A DNA stretch of 29,068 nucleotides from an uncultured Pseudorhodobacter sp. (GTDB lineage Bacteria > Pseudomonadota > Alphaproteobacteria > Rhodobacterales > Rhodobacteraceae): positions 1-29,068 of the forward strand of contig CALEMZ010000275.1 of the NCBI GenBank assembly GCA_937910975.1, given 5' to 3'. Below the pieces are notes generated by a model. The model ran no database searches. It worked only from the letters and a program-made list of their open reading frames with translations, and had not been told where the DNA came from. Position 1 is the stretch's first letter; each line of letters opens with the position of its first letter. This document shows, one piece after another, positions 15,597-24,528 of the stretch. Both the position numbers and the translations under genes were made by a program.

Positions 15597-16085
15597 ATGC
15601 CACAACGGCCAGACCCTACCCCACCGGCAAACGACGCCGACATGGCGATGGCGCGCAGCTTTTTGCAATTGCCGCATGCGGCCCTGTCTTATCTGGGCGC
15701 TGACGGTTTACCCGCAATCAGCCGTATCGCGCTGGGGCTGGATGGCGATGGCGCACCGCTCACCTTAATCTCGGCGCTTGCGCCCCATTTTGCGGGGCTG
15801 CGCGCTCAACCTGCATGTGCGCTGTTGTTGGGAGAGCCGGGGCCAAAGGGTGATCCGCTGACGCATCCGCGGCTGATGCTGCGAGCGCGCGCCTGCTTTG
15901 CCAATGCCGCAGAGCGCCAAAGCCTGCGCGATCTGTGGTTATCCAACCACCCAAAAGCCAAGCTCTACATCGATTTCACCGATTTTGCCTTTGTACGGCT
16001 GCAGCCCGTCGACGCGCTTTTAAATGGCGGATTTGGCAAGGCGAGCCGGCTTTCGACAGATGACTTGCGGGCACGACCTGCCTGA
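15597..16085 (+). CDS. HugZ / pyridoxamine 5'-phosphate oxidase-like protein
   Basis: 162-residue cytoplasmic protein with the split-barrel flavin-binding look of the PNPOx-like/HugZ group: an ALSYLGADGLPAISRIAL beta-hairpin, DGAPLTLISALAPHFAGLRAQPACALLLGEPG, then PRLMLRARA. The helix and strand ending LYIDFTDFAFVRLQPVDALLNGGFGKA is typical of HugZ-like proteins. It lacks the extra C-terminal heme-binding domain of longer HugZ proteins. The start at 15597 (MPQRPDP) is preferred to 15564, which would overlap the promoter region shared with the SulP gene. Whether it binds flavin or heme is unknown. Confidence 0.8.
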   Translation: MPQRPDPTPPANDADMAMARSFLQLPHAALSYLGADGLPAISRIALGLDGDGAPLTLISALAPHFAGLRAQPACALLLGEPGPKGDPLTHPRLMLRARACFANAAERQSLRDLWLSNHPKAKLYIDFTDFAFVRLQPVDALLNGGFGKASRLSTDDLRARPA

Positions 16086-16096
16086 ACCCACACGTG

Positions 16097-16124
16097 AAAA
16101 AGGCGGGCATTGGCCCGCCTTTTT
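16097..16124. terminator. Strong bidirectional rho-independent terminator
   Basis: A perfect 7-bp stem GGCGGGC / GCCCGCC with a 4-nt loop ATTG (16102-16119) is flanked by A5 on the left and T5 on the right. It serves the HugZ-like gene (stop at 16085) on the plus strand. On the minus strand it lies about 20 nt past 16140, the end of the beta-helix gene as restored by a frameshift correction. Confidence 0.9.
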
Positions 16125-16139
16125 CCGTATCGCGTAAGC

Positions 16140-18436
16140 TCAGTTCGGGTTGTCACACCGGATTGTTGCCTGAACCCGCCCGCGCAAAGCGCGCGGCCAA
16201 CGCAGATTCACATACCGCCCAGACACACCCTGTTCCGTTTCAGCATAGGGCACGCGTAATCGATGACATTGGCCACCGTGCGAATAGCGTTCTCCATCGT
16301 CAAGGATTGCAGGTTCCGCGCCCTGGATCCGAAAGGCAAGTAGCCGCCGGTATCCACAGCCCAAGTATCCGCCTCCGTGTTCTGATCATGTTGAATTGTC
16401 ACTGGGCTTTGCGTGATCTGATTGATGCCGTTGTAGGCGTTGGCCTCAATAATCACATTGCGAAAGCGCGCATAATCCAGTGTGGCATGGGTAGTGTCCA
16501 CGCCTTCGATCCGGTCGATAGTGGTGTTCACCGTGCGGAACACGTTGTCGTTCATCGCAAAACCATTAATGAAATGGCCGGGGCCATAGGGGGTAACAAT
16601 GAAGTACTTGAACGACGTGGCTGTGTCGTTACAGGTGAAAATATTGCCCGTCACCGTCAACCCGCCAAAGGAGAACTCAGAGCTGAATTCTGGTGCTGGG
16701 TCATGCTCATTACCCCATTCAATAAAGCAATTGTCGACGTAGTTTCCGGTGATCAATGTCTTGATATTGGTCGAGGTAAACACGATCCCCGCGCGGCGCA
16801 CCCCTGCTGATTCATCATCGCCCTGAAAGAAGTGGTTGCCGATGATCATATTGCCCGAGCCGCTAAGAACAGCGAAATGCGCAAAGCGAACAATGCGGTT
16901 ATCGCGAATTTTGGGGTCGTTCGAATTGACGTTCATTGCGATCGACGTGCGGTCTTGTACCCGAAGCGGCTGCTCATTCGACAAGAACTGACATTGGTCG
17001 ACGAACATACCCTGACAACCCTCACCGATAGAGGTGATGCCCCGGTCCTTGGGTTTATTGAACGTGCAATCAGCGAAACGGAAGCCGATACCTGCAGGCG
17101 GCAACATCACTGCACTTGCCCTGCCGTTGCACTGGAACTCCACATCCGTGATCTCAAATCGACCAAGTTTTGCAAAGCCGCTGTAATCAAGCAGGTACTG
17201 AAATCGCGTGAAGGTAAAGGTTCGCGTTCCCGCAGCGCCCCAAAGTGGTCGGCTCAGTTCAATCGTGCCTGCGCCGACATCCTTGGAGGCGACATAGATT
17301 TCACGCCCCACGCCTGTTCCCGTCACCAGAGAGCCGACGACGATATTGGCCACATTCACCACATTTGTCAGCCGCATCGCATTGGTCGCCGGCGTATAGG
17401 TGGCAACGGATGTCGCGATCTGCGTATTCCACCCTGTCGAGTTGGCCGCTTCCAACATGCCATTAGACAAAACTCTGCGTTGCACAAGCGTGTCCAAGCC
17501 CGAGATAGCCGCTACATTCACCGGATTGTTCAGCAAAATGCGACGCCCGCTCAGATCGAACACCGAATGGTCGGTAAAGTAGAACAACACCTGAAGACCG
17601 CGCCGGAAGCCTTCTTCCTCATCCCCAAAGGCAGCCTCATACGTGTCCATGTTATAGTCACGGGTACAAGACAGCCGGAATTGCGACGGCATTACCACGG
17701 TACCCTCGAACCGAACCTTGGTGGTAAAGGTCACATTTGTGTTCAGAAAATAAGTCCCTCTGGACACCAAAACCGAAAGGCTGTTGTCGCGTGCAAAGGT
17801 ATCGGCCGCGTCAAAAGCCGGGGCGTCATCGGTAACCCCGTCGCCCCTTGCGCCGAAATCGCGCACATCAACCCAATCCATCAAATCGCGCAGGAAGGCC
17901 GAGGTGATATCCTCAATCTCAATATCGTCGATCCGCACCACACCGCCGTTGGAACCTGTCAGATCAAAGCCAAAATGGCCGTAAACAGGTGTTGCCCCCC
18001 AAGCCATATCTACGCCCGAACGGTTGCCCGTGGCGATGATCGCCGACACCGTTACCACTTCTCCATAGCTGGTCAGCGCGACCGTCGGCCCGGTCTGCAG
18101 AACGCTGGCGACATTTGTGTTATTCGCTGCCCCGGCCCAACCTGCGATGCGTACGCTTGGCAAATTGCCCGAGATCGCCTTGACCCGTGCAGTCACCCGC
18201 AAATAAAGCCCCGGAATGATCGGGGTTTCGCCAAAAGATCGTAACGATTGCGCGGTTGATGTCTTTTGCAGCTCCAGACAGCCGCCAAAATCCTAATCCG
18301 CAGGTACGAAGGCCGCATTCGGCTGCCCGGCATAACTGCCAGATCCCGGCGTGCCATCTTCACGCGACCACAGATTAAGCCCTGCCGAAAACGGGGCGGG
18401 CATCAGCACCAGCCCGTCGGTAATTGCCTTGTTCAT
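16140..18436 (-). pseudogene. Broken parallel beta-helix (pectate-lyase-3 / GH28-related) gene
   Basis: Reading from the ATG at 18436 (GAGGG upstream) gives a protein starting MNKAITDGLVLMP. It is interrupted at codon 48 by an in-frame TAG (18293-18295), then continues in the same frame with DFGGCLEL and about 690 more residues. A DFGARGDGVTDDAPAF segment marks the Pectate_lyase_3 domain. It is followed by many N/G-rich repeats of a right-handed beta-helix. The frame ends at 16208 with an unlikely tail (CPMLKRNRVCLGGM). A one-base shift near 16250 gives instead VPYAETEQGVSGRYVNLRWP and ends at 16140, just before a terminator. So one nonsense and one frameshift lesion separate this from an intact gene of about 765 codons. 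The intact product would be an exported or surface polysaccharide-binding or -cleaving protein. A sequencing error could explain one lesion, less easily both. Confidence 0.85.
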
Positions 18437-18590
18437 TGATCCAAACCCTCACGTTTTGTGCGCTTCTTGCACGGCAAGCCCATCCGGGGCTCGCCACGAC
18501 AGGGGCCAGAATTAGCGAAGCGGGGTTAATTCGGCTTGAGAGCAGCGTTCGCAGACCCAAGCAGCGCGCAACGCCTTTTGCTTGGCGCCC

Positions 18591-19574
18591 TCAGTTTGGA
18601 GCGGCGATCTTGGCCAAAACTTTGGCGGCGGCACTATCTGGCGTGATATCACCATTGGCGACCGCATCGCCGGCCTTGCACATCATCGCGCGGATATCCG
18701 GGCTTGCCGTTAGCGCGGCCAAAAGGCCTTGGCGTACCTCGTCTTCAAACCAATGGCGGGATTGCTGGGCCCGGCGGGCATCCCAATGGCCATTGTCGCG
18801 CCGCCACTGGGCCAGGGCGCGCATCTCCTCCCATGCCTTTGCCAAGCCCACGTCCTGAATCGCAGAAACCGTCAAGGCCTTTGGAACGCCGTCCGGGTCT
18901 TGCGGGCGGCGGCGCAGCAGGCGCAAGGCCCCCGCGTAATCGGCACAGGTGCGCAGGGCAGCAGGTTTCAAATCACCATCGGCTTTGTTGACCAAAATGA
19001 TATCGGCCATTTCCATGATACCGCGCTTGACGCCCTGCAATTCATCGCCCCCCGCCGGGGCGAGAAGTAAGATGAACAGGTCCGAAAGCTCAGCCGCCAC
19101 GGTTTCCGATTGGCCAACCCCCACAGTTTCAATCAACACCACATCAAACCCCGCGGCTTCACATAAACCCACCGCCTCACGCGTGCGCCGCGCCACTCCG
19201 CCCAGATGGGTTTGGCTCGGCGACGGCCGGATGAACGCCAAAGGCTCGCGGCTCAACCGCTCCATCCGCGTCTTATCCCCCAGAATGGACCCCCCCGAGC
19301 GTGCCGAAGACGGGTCCACCGCCAACACCGCCACCCGCAAGCCTTGGCCCACCAGCATCAACCCAAAGCTTTCAATGAAGGTCGATTTGCCAACCCCAGG
19401 CGTGCCGGAAAGCCCGATGCGCAGCGCTTGCCGTCCGGTCTCGCGCAGCCGGTTTGCCAGTTCCAAAGCCAACGCACGATGATCCGCCCGCCCCGATTCC
19501 ACCAACGTTATGGCCCGCGCCAAGGCGCGCCGGTCACCTGCGGCGACCTTATCTGCAATCTCTGAAACATCCAT
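18591..19574 (-). CDS. meaB: Methylmalonyl-CoA mutase-associated G-protein MeaB (ArgK family)
   Basis: 327-residue G3E-family GTPase that protects and reloads the cobalamin enzyme methylmalonyl-CoA mutase. G1 loop GTPGVGKST is at about 57-65. VDPSSARSGGSILGDKTRM (86-104), ETVGVGQSE (149-157) and G4 NKAD (196-199) follow, all typical of MeaB/ArgK. Length is normal. GGAG lies 7 nt upstream of the ATG at 19574. No mutase, epimerase or propionyl-CoA carboxylase gene is in the window, so its partner must be elsewhere. It is divergent from the DUF3108 gene across 147 nt. Confidence 0.95.
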   Translation of the reverse strand: MDVSEIADKVAAGDRRALARAITLVESGRADHRALALELANRLRETGRQALRIGLSGTPGVGKSTFIESFGLMLVGQGLRVAVLAVDPSSARSGGSILGDKTRMERLSREPLAFIRPSPSQTHLGGVARRTREAVGLCEAAGFDVVLIETVGVGQSETVAAELSDLFILLLAPAGGDELQGVKRGIMEMADIILVNKADGDLKPAALRTCADYAGALRLLRRRPQDPDGVPKALTVSAIQDVGLAKAWEEMRALAQWRRDNGHWDARRAQQSRHWFEDEVRQGLLAALTASPDIRAMMCKAGDAVANGDITPDSAAAKVLAKIAAPN

Positions 19575-19636
19575 GTTGCGACTCCGGCAAGGTTTCGCTC
19601 AATTCAAGGGCAAGGTGACGACTTTGTCATCTTCCC

Positions 19637-19657
19637 CCCCAAGCTTTGGGGTTTTTT
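19637..19657 (+). terminator. Terminator-like hairpin in leader of DUF3108 gene
   Basis: CCCCAA-GCT-TTGGGG followed by six T (19652-19657) has the form of an intrinsic terminator on the plus strand. It lies in the divergent meaB/DUF3108 intergenic region, 65 nt before the DUF3108 start, where no upstream plus-strand gene ends. It could attenuate the DUF3108-hrpB transcript or stop antisense transcription from within meaB. A possible -10 (TATATG, 19673-19678) lies after it. Confidence 0.55.
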
Positions 19658-19721
19658 GCCCCGCATGGTGCCTATATGCCAGAGAGAACAGAAGAATACG
19701 CACAAAAGGATCAATGTTCGC

Positions 19722-20447
19722 ATGATCAAATCTGTTCTCATCGCCGCCCTCGCCCTCGGCGCGGCGCTTCCTGGCGCCGCTGTGGCAGAGCGTACTGAGG
19801 ACAATGCCACTTTTCACGTTGTGATCCGTGGCATCAGCGCCGCTTCTCTAAGCTTTTCAGCCGTGCAGGATGGCAATCGCTATGCCGTTTCCGGCCTGTT
19901 GAAAAGCACAGGCATCGCCGCCCTGTTCCGCAAGATCAGCTACAGAGCCACCGCCAAGGGGGCGGTGTCCCGCGCGCACCACACGCCCTTTAGCTATGTA
20001 GAGCAAGCCGACACCGGCAAGAAAAAATCGACCAGCACGATGTCTTATTCGCGCGGCGTGCCCAGTGCCGTACAATACATGCCCCCACGCGAGGGCCGCA
20101 GCAAAGATGTCGATCCCGCAACCCAAGGCGGCACTGTCGATACCTTAACCGCCCTTTACGCCATTCTGCGCGATGTCGATGCTGGGCAGGAATGCAAAGT
20201 CAGCCTGAAAATGTATGACGGCCGTTATGTCAGCAGCATTGCCATATCCAAGCCCAAAAAGGCGGACGACTCTGTGATTTGTGAAGGCCAGTACGTCCGC
20301 ATCAAGGGATTTTCCGCCAAGGAAATGGCCGAACATACCACATTCCCCTTCACGCTGACCTATCAGCCGCTGACCAATGGTCGCATGCGGGTGACAGAGG
20401 TCGTGATGAAATCCATCTATGGCAATGCGGCGATGAAACGCCGATAA
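19722..20447 (+). CDS. Secreted DUF3108 domain protein
   Basis: 241-residue protein. An N-terminal signal peptide (about residues 1-22, AVA cleavage before ERTED) indicates periplasmic export. The mature part is beta-rich with DUF3108-type features: ISAASLSFSAVQDGNRYAVSG near the start, TVDTLTALYAILR in the middle, CKVSLKMYDGRY, and a terminal VTEVVMKSIYGNA. The start at 19722 is chosen because the signal peptide begins there. The ribosome-binding site (AAAGGA) is somewhat distant, at about 11 nt. It ends 7 nt before hrpB, so the two are co-transcribed. The function of DUF3108 proteins is not established; an outer-membrane or envelope role is suspected. Confidence 0.85.
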   Translation: MIKSVLIAALALGAALPGAAVAERTEDNATFHVVIRGISAASLSFSAVQDGNRYAVSGLLKSTGIAALFRKISYRATAKGAVSRAHHTPFSYVEQADTGKKKSTSTMSYSRGVPSAVQYMPPREGRSKDVDPATQGGTVDTLTALYAILRDVDAGQECKVSLKMYDGRYVSSIAISKPKKADDSVICEGQYVRIKGFSAKEMAEHTTFPFTLTYQPLTNGRMRVTEVVMKSIYGNAAMKRR

Positions 20448-20454
20448 AGGCCCG

Positions 20455-22911
20455 GTGAGACAATCCGATCAAACCCTTCCCATCGACGAGGCGCTTCCCC
20501 GCCTGATCGACGCCCTGCGCATCCGCAAAATGGCAGTGCTGCAAGCGCCCCCGGGTGCAGGCAAAACCACACGCGTGCCGCTCGCGATGCTGGATGCCGG
20601 GTTGTGCGCTGGCCGCATCTTGATGCTCGAACCCCGCCGCCTCGCCGCCCGCTCCAGCGCTGAGCGCATGGCCGAAACGCTGGGCGAGCCAGTGGGCCAA
20701 ACGGTGGGCTACCGCGTGCGGGGCGAGGCAAAGGTCAGTCGCACCACGCGAATCGAGGTGGTAACAGAAGGCATCCTGACGCGGATGATCCAGTCTGATC
20801 CGGGGCTTGAAGGCATCGGCGCGCTGATCTTTGATGAATTTCACGAACGCAGCCTGAACGCCGATCTGGGCCTCGCCCTCGCGCTGGAGCTGCGGGCCGC
20901 CCTGCGCGAAGACCTCATTTTGCTGGTGATGTCGGCCACGCTGGATGCAGCCCCGGTTGCCGCCTTATTGGGGGATGCGCCGCTGATCACCTCCGAAGGA
21001 CGCGCCTATCCGGTGGAGACCCGCTGGCTGCCCCGCCCCCTGCCCCCCCGCGCACGACTGGAGGCGGAAACGGCGGCGCTGATCCTGCAAGCGCTGGAGG
21101 AATGCCCCGAGGGCGGGTTGCTGGCCTTCCTGCCCGGCGAAGGCGAAATACGCCGGGTTGAAGGTGCGCTGAAGGGCCGGCTGCCCGAGGGCTGCACGGT
21201 GCGCCCGCTTTACGGCGCGATGAGCTTTGCAGATCAACGCGCCGCCCTTGCCCCACAGGCCACAGGGCGCAAAATTGTGCTGGCAACAGCAATCGCCGAA
21301 ACCTCGCTGACCCTGCCCGATATCCGCGTGGTGGTGGATGCGGGCCGATCCCGCCGCGCGCGGTTTGATCCCAATTCCGGCATGTCGCGGCTGGTCACCG
21401 AACGCGTCACCAAGGCCGAGGCCGAACAGCGCCGGGGCCGCGCGGGCCGGGTGGCGGAAGGCACCTGCTACAGGCTCTGGACCCGTGGCGAAGAAGGCGG
21501 CCTTGCCCCCTTCCCCCCCGCCGAGATCGAGGCGGCAGACCTGACACCGCTGGCACTGGAACTGGCGCTTTGGGGCGGCGGCGAGGGGCTGGCCTTTCTG
21601 ACGCCGCCCAATCCCGGTGTGATGACCGAGGCCCATGCCCTCCTCACCGCGCTTGGCGCTATGAAAGCAGGCCGCATCACCGACCATGGCCGCGCGCTGG
21701 CCGCTTTGCCGCTGCACCCGCGCCTTGCCCATATGTTGCGGACGGCTGGTGCCGGGCCGGATGCCGCCACCCTCGCCGCCCTTCTGGCCGAGCGTGATCC
21801 CGTGCGCGCCGCCCCGCCGGACCTTGGCCTGCGCCTTGCCGCCATCGCCAACCCCGGCAGGTTTGAGGCCAATCACCCCTTTACCGCCGATCGCGGCGTG
21901 GTAGAGCGTATCCGCATTGAGGCCAAGCGCCTAACCCAAAGCCAAACACCCAGCGACCTAAGCCCCGGCCAACTCGCCGCTCTCGCCTACCCAGACAGGA
22001 TCGGCCTGCGCCGTAAGGGCGATGCGCCGCGCTACATCCTATCGGGGGGAAAAGGGGCCGTGATGGAAGAAGGCACACCGCTGGCAGGCCACCGCCTGAT
22101 CGTCGCAACCGATCTGGACGGCGATGCGCGCGAGGCAAAAATCCGGCAGGCTGCACCCTTGGCCGAGGCCGAGTTGCGCGCGCTTTATGCCGATCAGATC
22201 GCTTGGCAGGACGTTTGCGAATGGTCCAAACGCGATGGCAAGATTATCGCGCGGAGGCAGGAACGTTTTGGTGCGCTGGTTTTGGATGATCGCATCTGGC
22301 CCGATGCCCCACCCGAGGCGATGGCCCGCGCGGCCCTTGAAGGCCTGCGCCTGATTGGCCTGCCATGGTCATCCGCGGCCACGCGGTTGCGCGCACGCGT
22401 GATGCTATGCCGCCGTGATGGGGCTGAATTGCCAGATGTCTCGGATGCGGCCTTGCTGGCCGATGGCGATTGGCTTCTGCCCTATCTGACCAAGGTGAAA
22501 ACCGAAGCCCAGCTGCGCGGCCTTGATCTGAGCGATGCCCTGCGCGCCCATCTGGGCTGGGAGGCCACGCAACTGCTTGATCGGCTAACGCCCAGCCATT
22601 TCACCACGCCCTTGGATCGGCGCATCCCGATAGATTACGATGGCGAGGCACCGGGGATCGAGTTGCGGTTGCAAGAGCTTTTTGGCGTCACTACGCATCC
22701 GACCGTTGGGCCAAAATCGCTGCCGCTGCGTATCACGCTACTGTCACCGGGAGGCAAGCCTGTGCAGGTGACGATGGATTTGCCGGGGTTCTGGGCCAAC
22801 TCATATGCCGATGTGCGCAAGGATATGCGCGGGCGCCACCCACGCCACCCTTGGCCCGAAGACCCGCGTGAGGCCGATCCGACCCTACGTGCCAAACCGC
22901 GCGGAACCTGA
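20455..22911 (+). CDS. hrpB: ATP-dependent helicase HrpB (DEAH-box)
   Basis: 818-residue DExH-box helicase. Walker A APPGAGKTT is at 31-39, the DEFH box at 127-130 and SAT at 160-162. Motif V/VI regions include LATAIAETSLTLPDIRVVVDAG and QRRGRAGRV. A helicase-associated domain and an HrpB-type C-terminal domain follow, with HPRHPWPEDP near the end, which is distinctive for HrpB. Length matches the family (about 800-820). The start is GTG at 20455 with AAAGG upstream. It lies 7 nt downstream of the DUF3108 gene. A role in RNA metabolism is inferred from the family; the cellular substrate of HrpB is poorly defined. Confidence 0.95.
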   Translation: MRQSDQTLPIDEALPRLIDALRIRKMAVLQAPPGAGKTTRVPLAMLDAGLCAGRILMLEPRRLAARSSAERMAETLGEPVGQTVGYRVRGEAKVSRTTRIEVVTEGILTRMIQSDPGLEGIGALIFDEFHERSLNADLGLALALELRAALREDLILLVMSATLDAAPVAALLGDAPLITSEGRAYPVETRWLPRPLPPRARLEAETAALILQALEECPEGGLLAFLPGEGEIRRVEGALKGRLPEGCTVRPLYGAMSFADQRAALAPQATGRKIVLATAIAETSLTLPDIRVVVDAGRSRRARFDPNSGMSRLVTERVTKAEAEQRRGRAGRVAEGTCYRLWTRGEEGGLAPFPPAEIEAADLTPLALELALWGGGEGLAFLTPPNPGVMTEAHALLTALGAMKAGRITDHGRALAALPLHPRLAHMLRTAGAGPDAATLAALLAERDPVRAAPPDLGLRLAAIANPGRFEANHPFTADRGVVERIRIEAKRLTQSQTPSDLSPGQLAALAYPDRIGLRRKGDAPRYILSGGKGAVMEEGTPLAGHRLIVATDLDGDAREAKIRQAAPLAEAELRALYADQIAWQDVCEWSKRDGKIIARRQERFGALVLDDRIWPDAPPEAMARAALEGLRLIGLPWSSAATRLRARVMLCRRDGAELPDVSDAALLADGDWLLPYLTKVKTEAQLRGLDLSDALRAHLGWEATQLLDRLTPSHFTTPLDRRIPIDYDGEAPGIELRLQELFGVTTHPTVGPKSLPLRITLLSPGGKPVQVTMDLPGFWANSYADVRKDMRGRHPRHPWPEDPREADPTLRAKPRGT

Positions 22912-22974
22912 AACGGCGTAATTACACACGTCAGCATCACCTACTCCAACGCATCAATTGCGTGGAAAAAACAC

Positions 22975-23523
22975 CTAGAGCCGGTCAGAAAGGTCGCTGG
23001 TAGAGACAATCTCTGCGAACGCGGCCAAACTGCCCAAAGTCACCGACAACACCGTCTCGGGGTCATGCGCCACGCCGTCCGGCCCTGTCACGCCAAAACC
23101 AAAGACCGCCTCCTTGGGCAGCAGGACCGTGAATCCAAGATTGGCTGCCATACGCAGCGTGCTGGCCACACAATAATTCACCGCCGCCCCGATGATAACC
23201 AGCCGCACGATGCCAGCATCTCGCAAATGATCCTCAAGCCCGGTCCCAATGAACGCCGAGGAACCGCGTTTGACGAAAAGCATCTCAGTGGGTAGCGGGG
23301 CGGCGCAAGGCATCACCCCACCCCCCGGCGTGCCGAGACGGAAGCCCGATTTCGGGTTGGGGTCATCGTGGTGAACATGGATTACCGGCACGCCCTTGGT
23401 GCGAAACAGGGCCAGAACCCCCGCGATCCGCGCCTCAGCATCGGGGTTGGAACGCGGAATGCCCGCCGCTGTGCGGCGCGCGAATTCCATCTGACAATCA
23501 ATCACCAAAAGTACTGTGCGCAT
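22975..23523 (-). CDS. Isochorismatase-family cysteine hydrolase
   Basis: 182-residue cytosolic hydrolase of the isochorismatase-like superfamily. The expected catalytic triad is visible: D9 in LLVIDCQMEF, K85 in FVKRGSSAF and C118 in GAAVNYCVASTLR. The position usually holding Thr before the Cys motif is Asn here. Substrates in this family range from isochorismate to nicotinamide and carbamoyl compounds; I cannot assign one. Its ATG is 3 nt after the argF stop, so it is translated from the arg transcript. A carbamoyl or ureido substrate would fit the neighbourhood, but this is speculation. Confidence 0.9.
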   Translation of the reverse strand: MRTVLLVIDCQMEFARRTAAGIPRSNPDAEARIAGVLALFRTKGVPVIHVHHDDPNPKSGFRLGTPGGGVMPCAAPLPTEMLFVKRGSSAFIGTGLEDHLRDAGIVRLVIIGAAVNYCVASTLRMAANLGFTVLLPKEAVFGFGVTGPDGVAHDPETVLSVTLGSLAAFAEIVSTSDLSDRL

Positions 23524-23526
23524 GGC

Positions 23527-24453
23527 TCAGCGCTCAAGACACCAGCGCATCACCGCCTTTTGGGCGTGCAGACGATTCTCTGCCTCGTCAAAAATCACCG
23601 AGTGGGGGCCATCCATCACGGCACTTGTCGCCTCGTCATTGCGATGGGCGGGCAGGCAATGCATGAACAAAGCATCGGGCTTGGCCTTTGCCATCAGCGC
23701 TTCATTCACCTGATATCCCCGTAATTGGTTATGGCGGCGCTCCTTGGCGGATTCCGGGTCATGCATGGACACCCAAGTGTCCGTGACAACCAAATCGGCA
23801 CCTTCGACGGCCTTTGCCGGGTCCCGCTCTATGCTGACCCGCACGCCTTTTTCGCGCGCAAACCTGATCCATTCCGCCTCTGGGTCCAGCGTTTGCGGCC
23901 CGGTGAAGGTGAAATCAAAGCCAAACTGCCCCGCTGCATGCAAGAAAGAAGCCGCTACGTTATTGCCATCGCCAACCCAGACCACCTTCTTGCCCACAAT
24001 CGGTCCACGGTGCTCTTCATATGTCATCACATCAGCCATGATCTGGCAGGGGTGTGTGCGGTTGGTCAGCCCGTTGATGACCGGAACCGTCGCGTGCTCC
24101 GCCATTTCCTGCAACGTTGCTTCCTCAAAGGTACGGATCATGATGAGGTCCACATAGCGGCTCAGGACACGGGCAGTATCGGCGATGGTTTCGCCATGAC
24201 CCAATTGCATTTCCTTGCCCGACAGCACCATCGTCTGCCCACCCAATTGGCGCACGCCCACGTCAAAGGATACGCGGGTACGGGTAGAAGGCTTTTCAAA
24301 GATCAGCGCAACCATATGGCCTGCCAGCGGTTGCACATCATCGGGCGTACCTTTGGGGCGACCGTTGCGTGCAACTTTCATTGCATGGGCGCTATCGATC
24401 ATAGCCCGGAGTTCGGTGGCGTCAGTGGTGTGGATATCAAGGAAATGTTTCAT
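23527..24453 (-). CDS. argF: Ornithine carbamoyltransferase
   Basis: 308-residue OTCase, joining carbamoyl phosphate and ornithine to citrulline in arginine synthesis. Carbamoyl-phosphate motif STRTR is at 56-60 and HPCQ at 134-137. The ornithine-site region has DGNNV (162-166) and DTWVSM, and the catalytic HCLPAHR is at 265-271. Length is typical. It lies 75 nt downstream of argD, separated by a repeat/hairpin, and 3 nt upstream of the isochorismatase-type gene. A weak AGAAAG site precedes the ATG. Confidence 0.97.
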   Translation of the reverse strand: MKHFLDIHTTDATELRAMIDSAHAMKVARNGRPKGTPDDVQPLAGHMVALIFEKPSTRTRVSFDVGVRQLGGQTMVLSGKEMQLGHGETIADTARVLSRYVDLIMIRTFEEATLQEMAEHATVPVINGLTNRTHPCQIMADVMTYEEHRGPIVGKKVVWVGDGNNVAASFLHAAGQFGFDFTFTGPQTLDPEAEWIRFAREKGVRVSIERDPAKAVEGADLVVTDTWVSMHDPESAKERRHNQLRGYQVNEALMAKAKPDALFMHCLPAHRNDEATSAVMDGPHSVIFDEAENRLHAQKAVMRWCLER

Positions 24454-24474
24454 CGTTTTGCTTTCTGGTGCGCG

Positions 24475-24525
24475 CCGGGGGGCCAGCCCCCCGGACCCCC
24501 CGGGATATTTATGCCGAAAAGAAAG
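24475..24525 (+). repeat. Third copy of dispersed hairpin/tail repeat
   Basis: A GC hairpin (CCGGGGGGC with GCCCCCCGG, 24475-24494) is followed by GGATATTTATGCCGAAAAG plus AAAG (24503-24525). The tail closely matches the tails of the two arms at 3430-3499 and 3630-3699, while the hairpin sequence differs. It lies between argD and argF and is oriented opposite to their transcription, unlike the other two copies. Confidence 0.75.
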
Positions 24526-24528
24526 GGA

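Noticed and set aside
16208..18202. Calling the beta-helix open frame as a complete 664-residue gene
   Set aside because: Its first codon is a TTG with no support, the frame continues upstream past a TAG to a good ATG, and its C-terminus is out of frame with the natural end.
16832..18244. 470-codon plus-strand open frame opposite the beta-helix gene
   Set aside because: The minus strand shows clear Pectate_lyase_3 features, while this frame has shadow-type composition (C, H and R rich).
16140..18436. Phage tail-spike gene of a prophage
   Set aside because: Beta-helix folds occur in tail spikes, but no phage structural, lysis or integrase genes lie nearby; neighbours are chromosomal housekeeping genes.
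20965..21876. 303-codon minus-strand frame inside hrpB
   Set aside because: Antisense shadow; hrpB helicase motifs are unambiguous on the plus strand.
22937..22980. Terminator between hrpB and the isochorismatase gene
   Set aside because: A weak stem (CC-ACGCA / TGCGT-GG with a bulge) is followed by A6, not T, on the plus strand, and on the minus strand the T-run precedes the stem.
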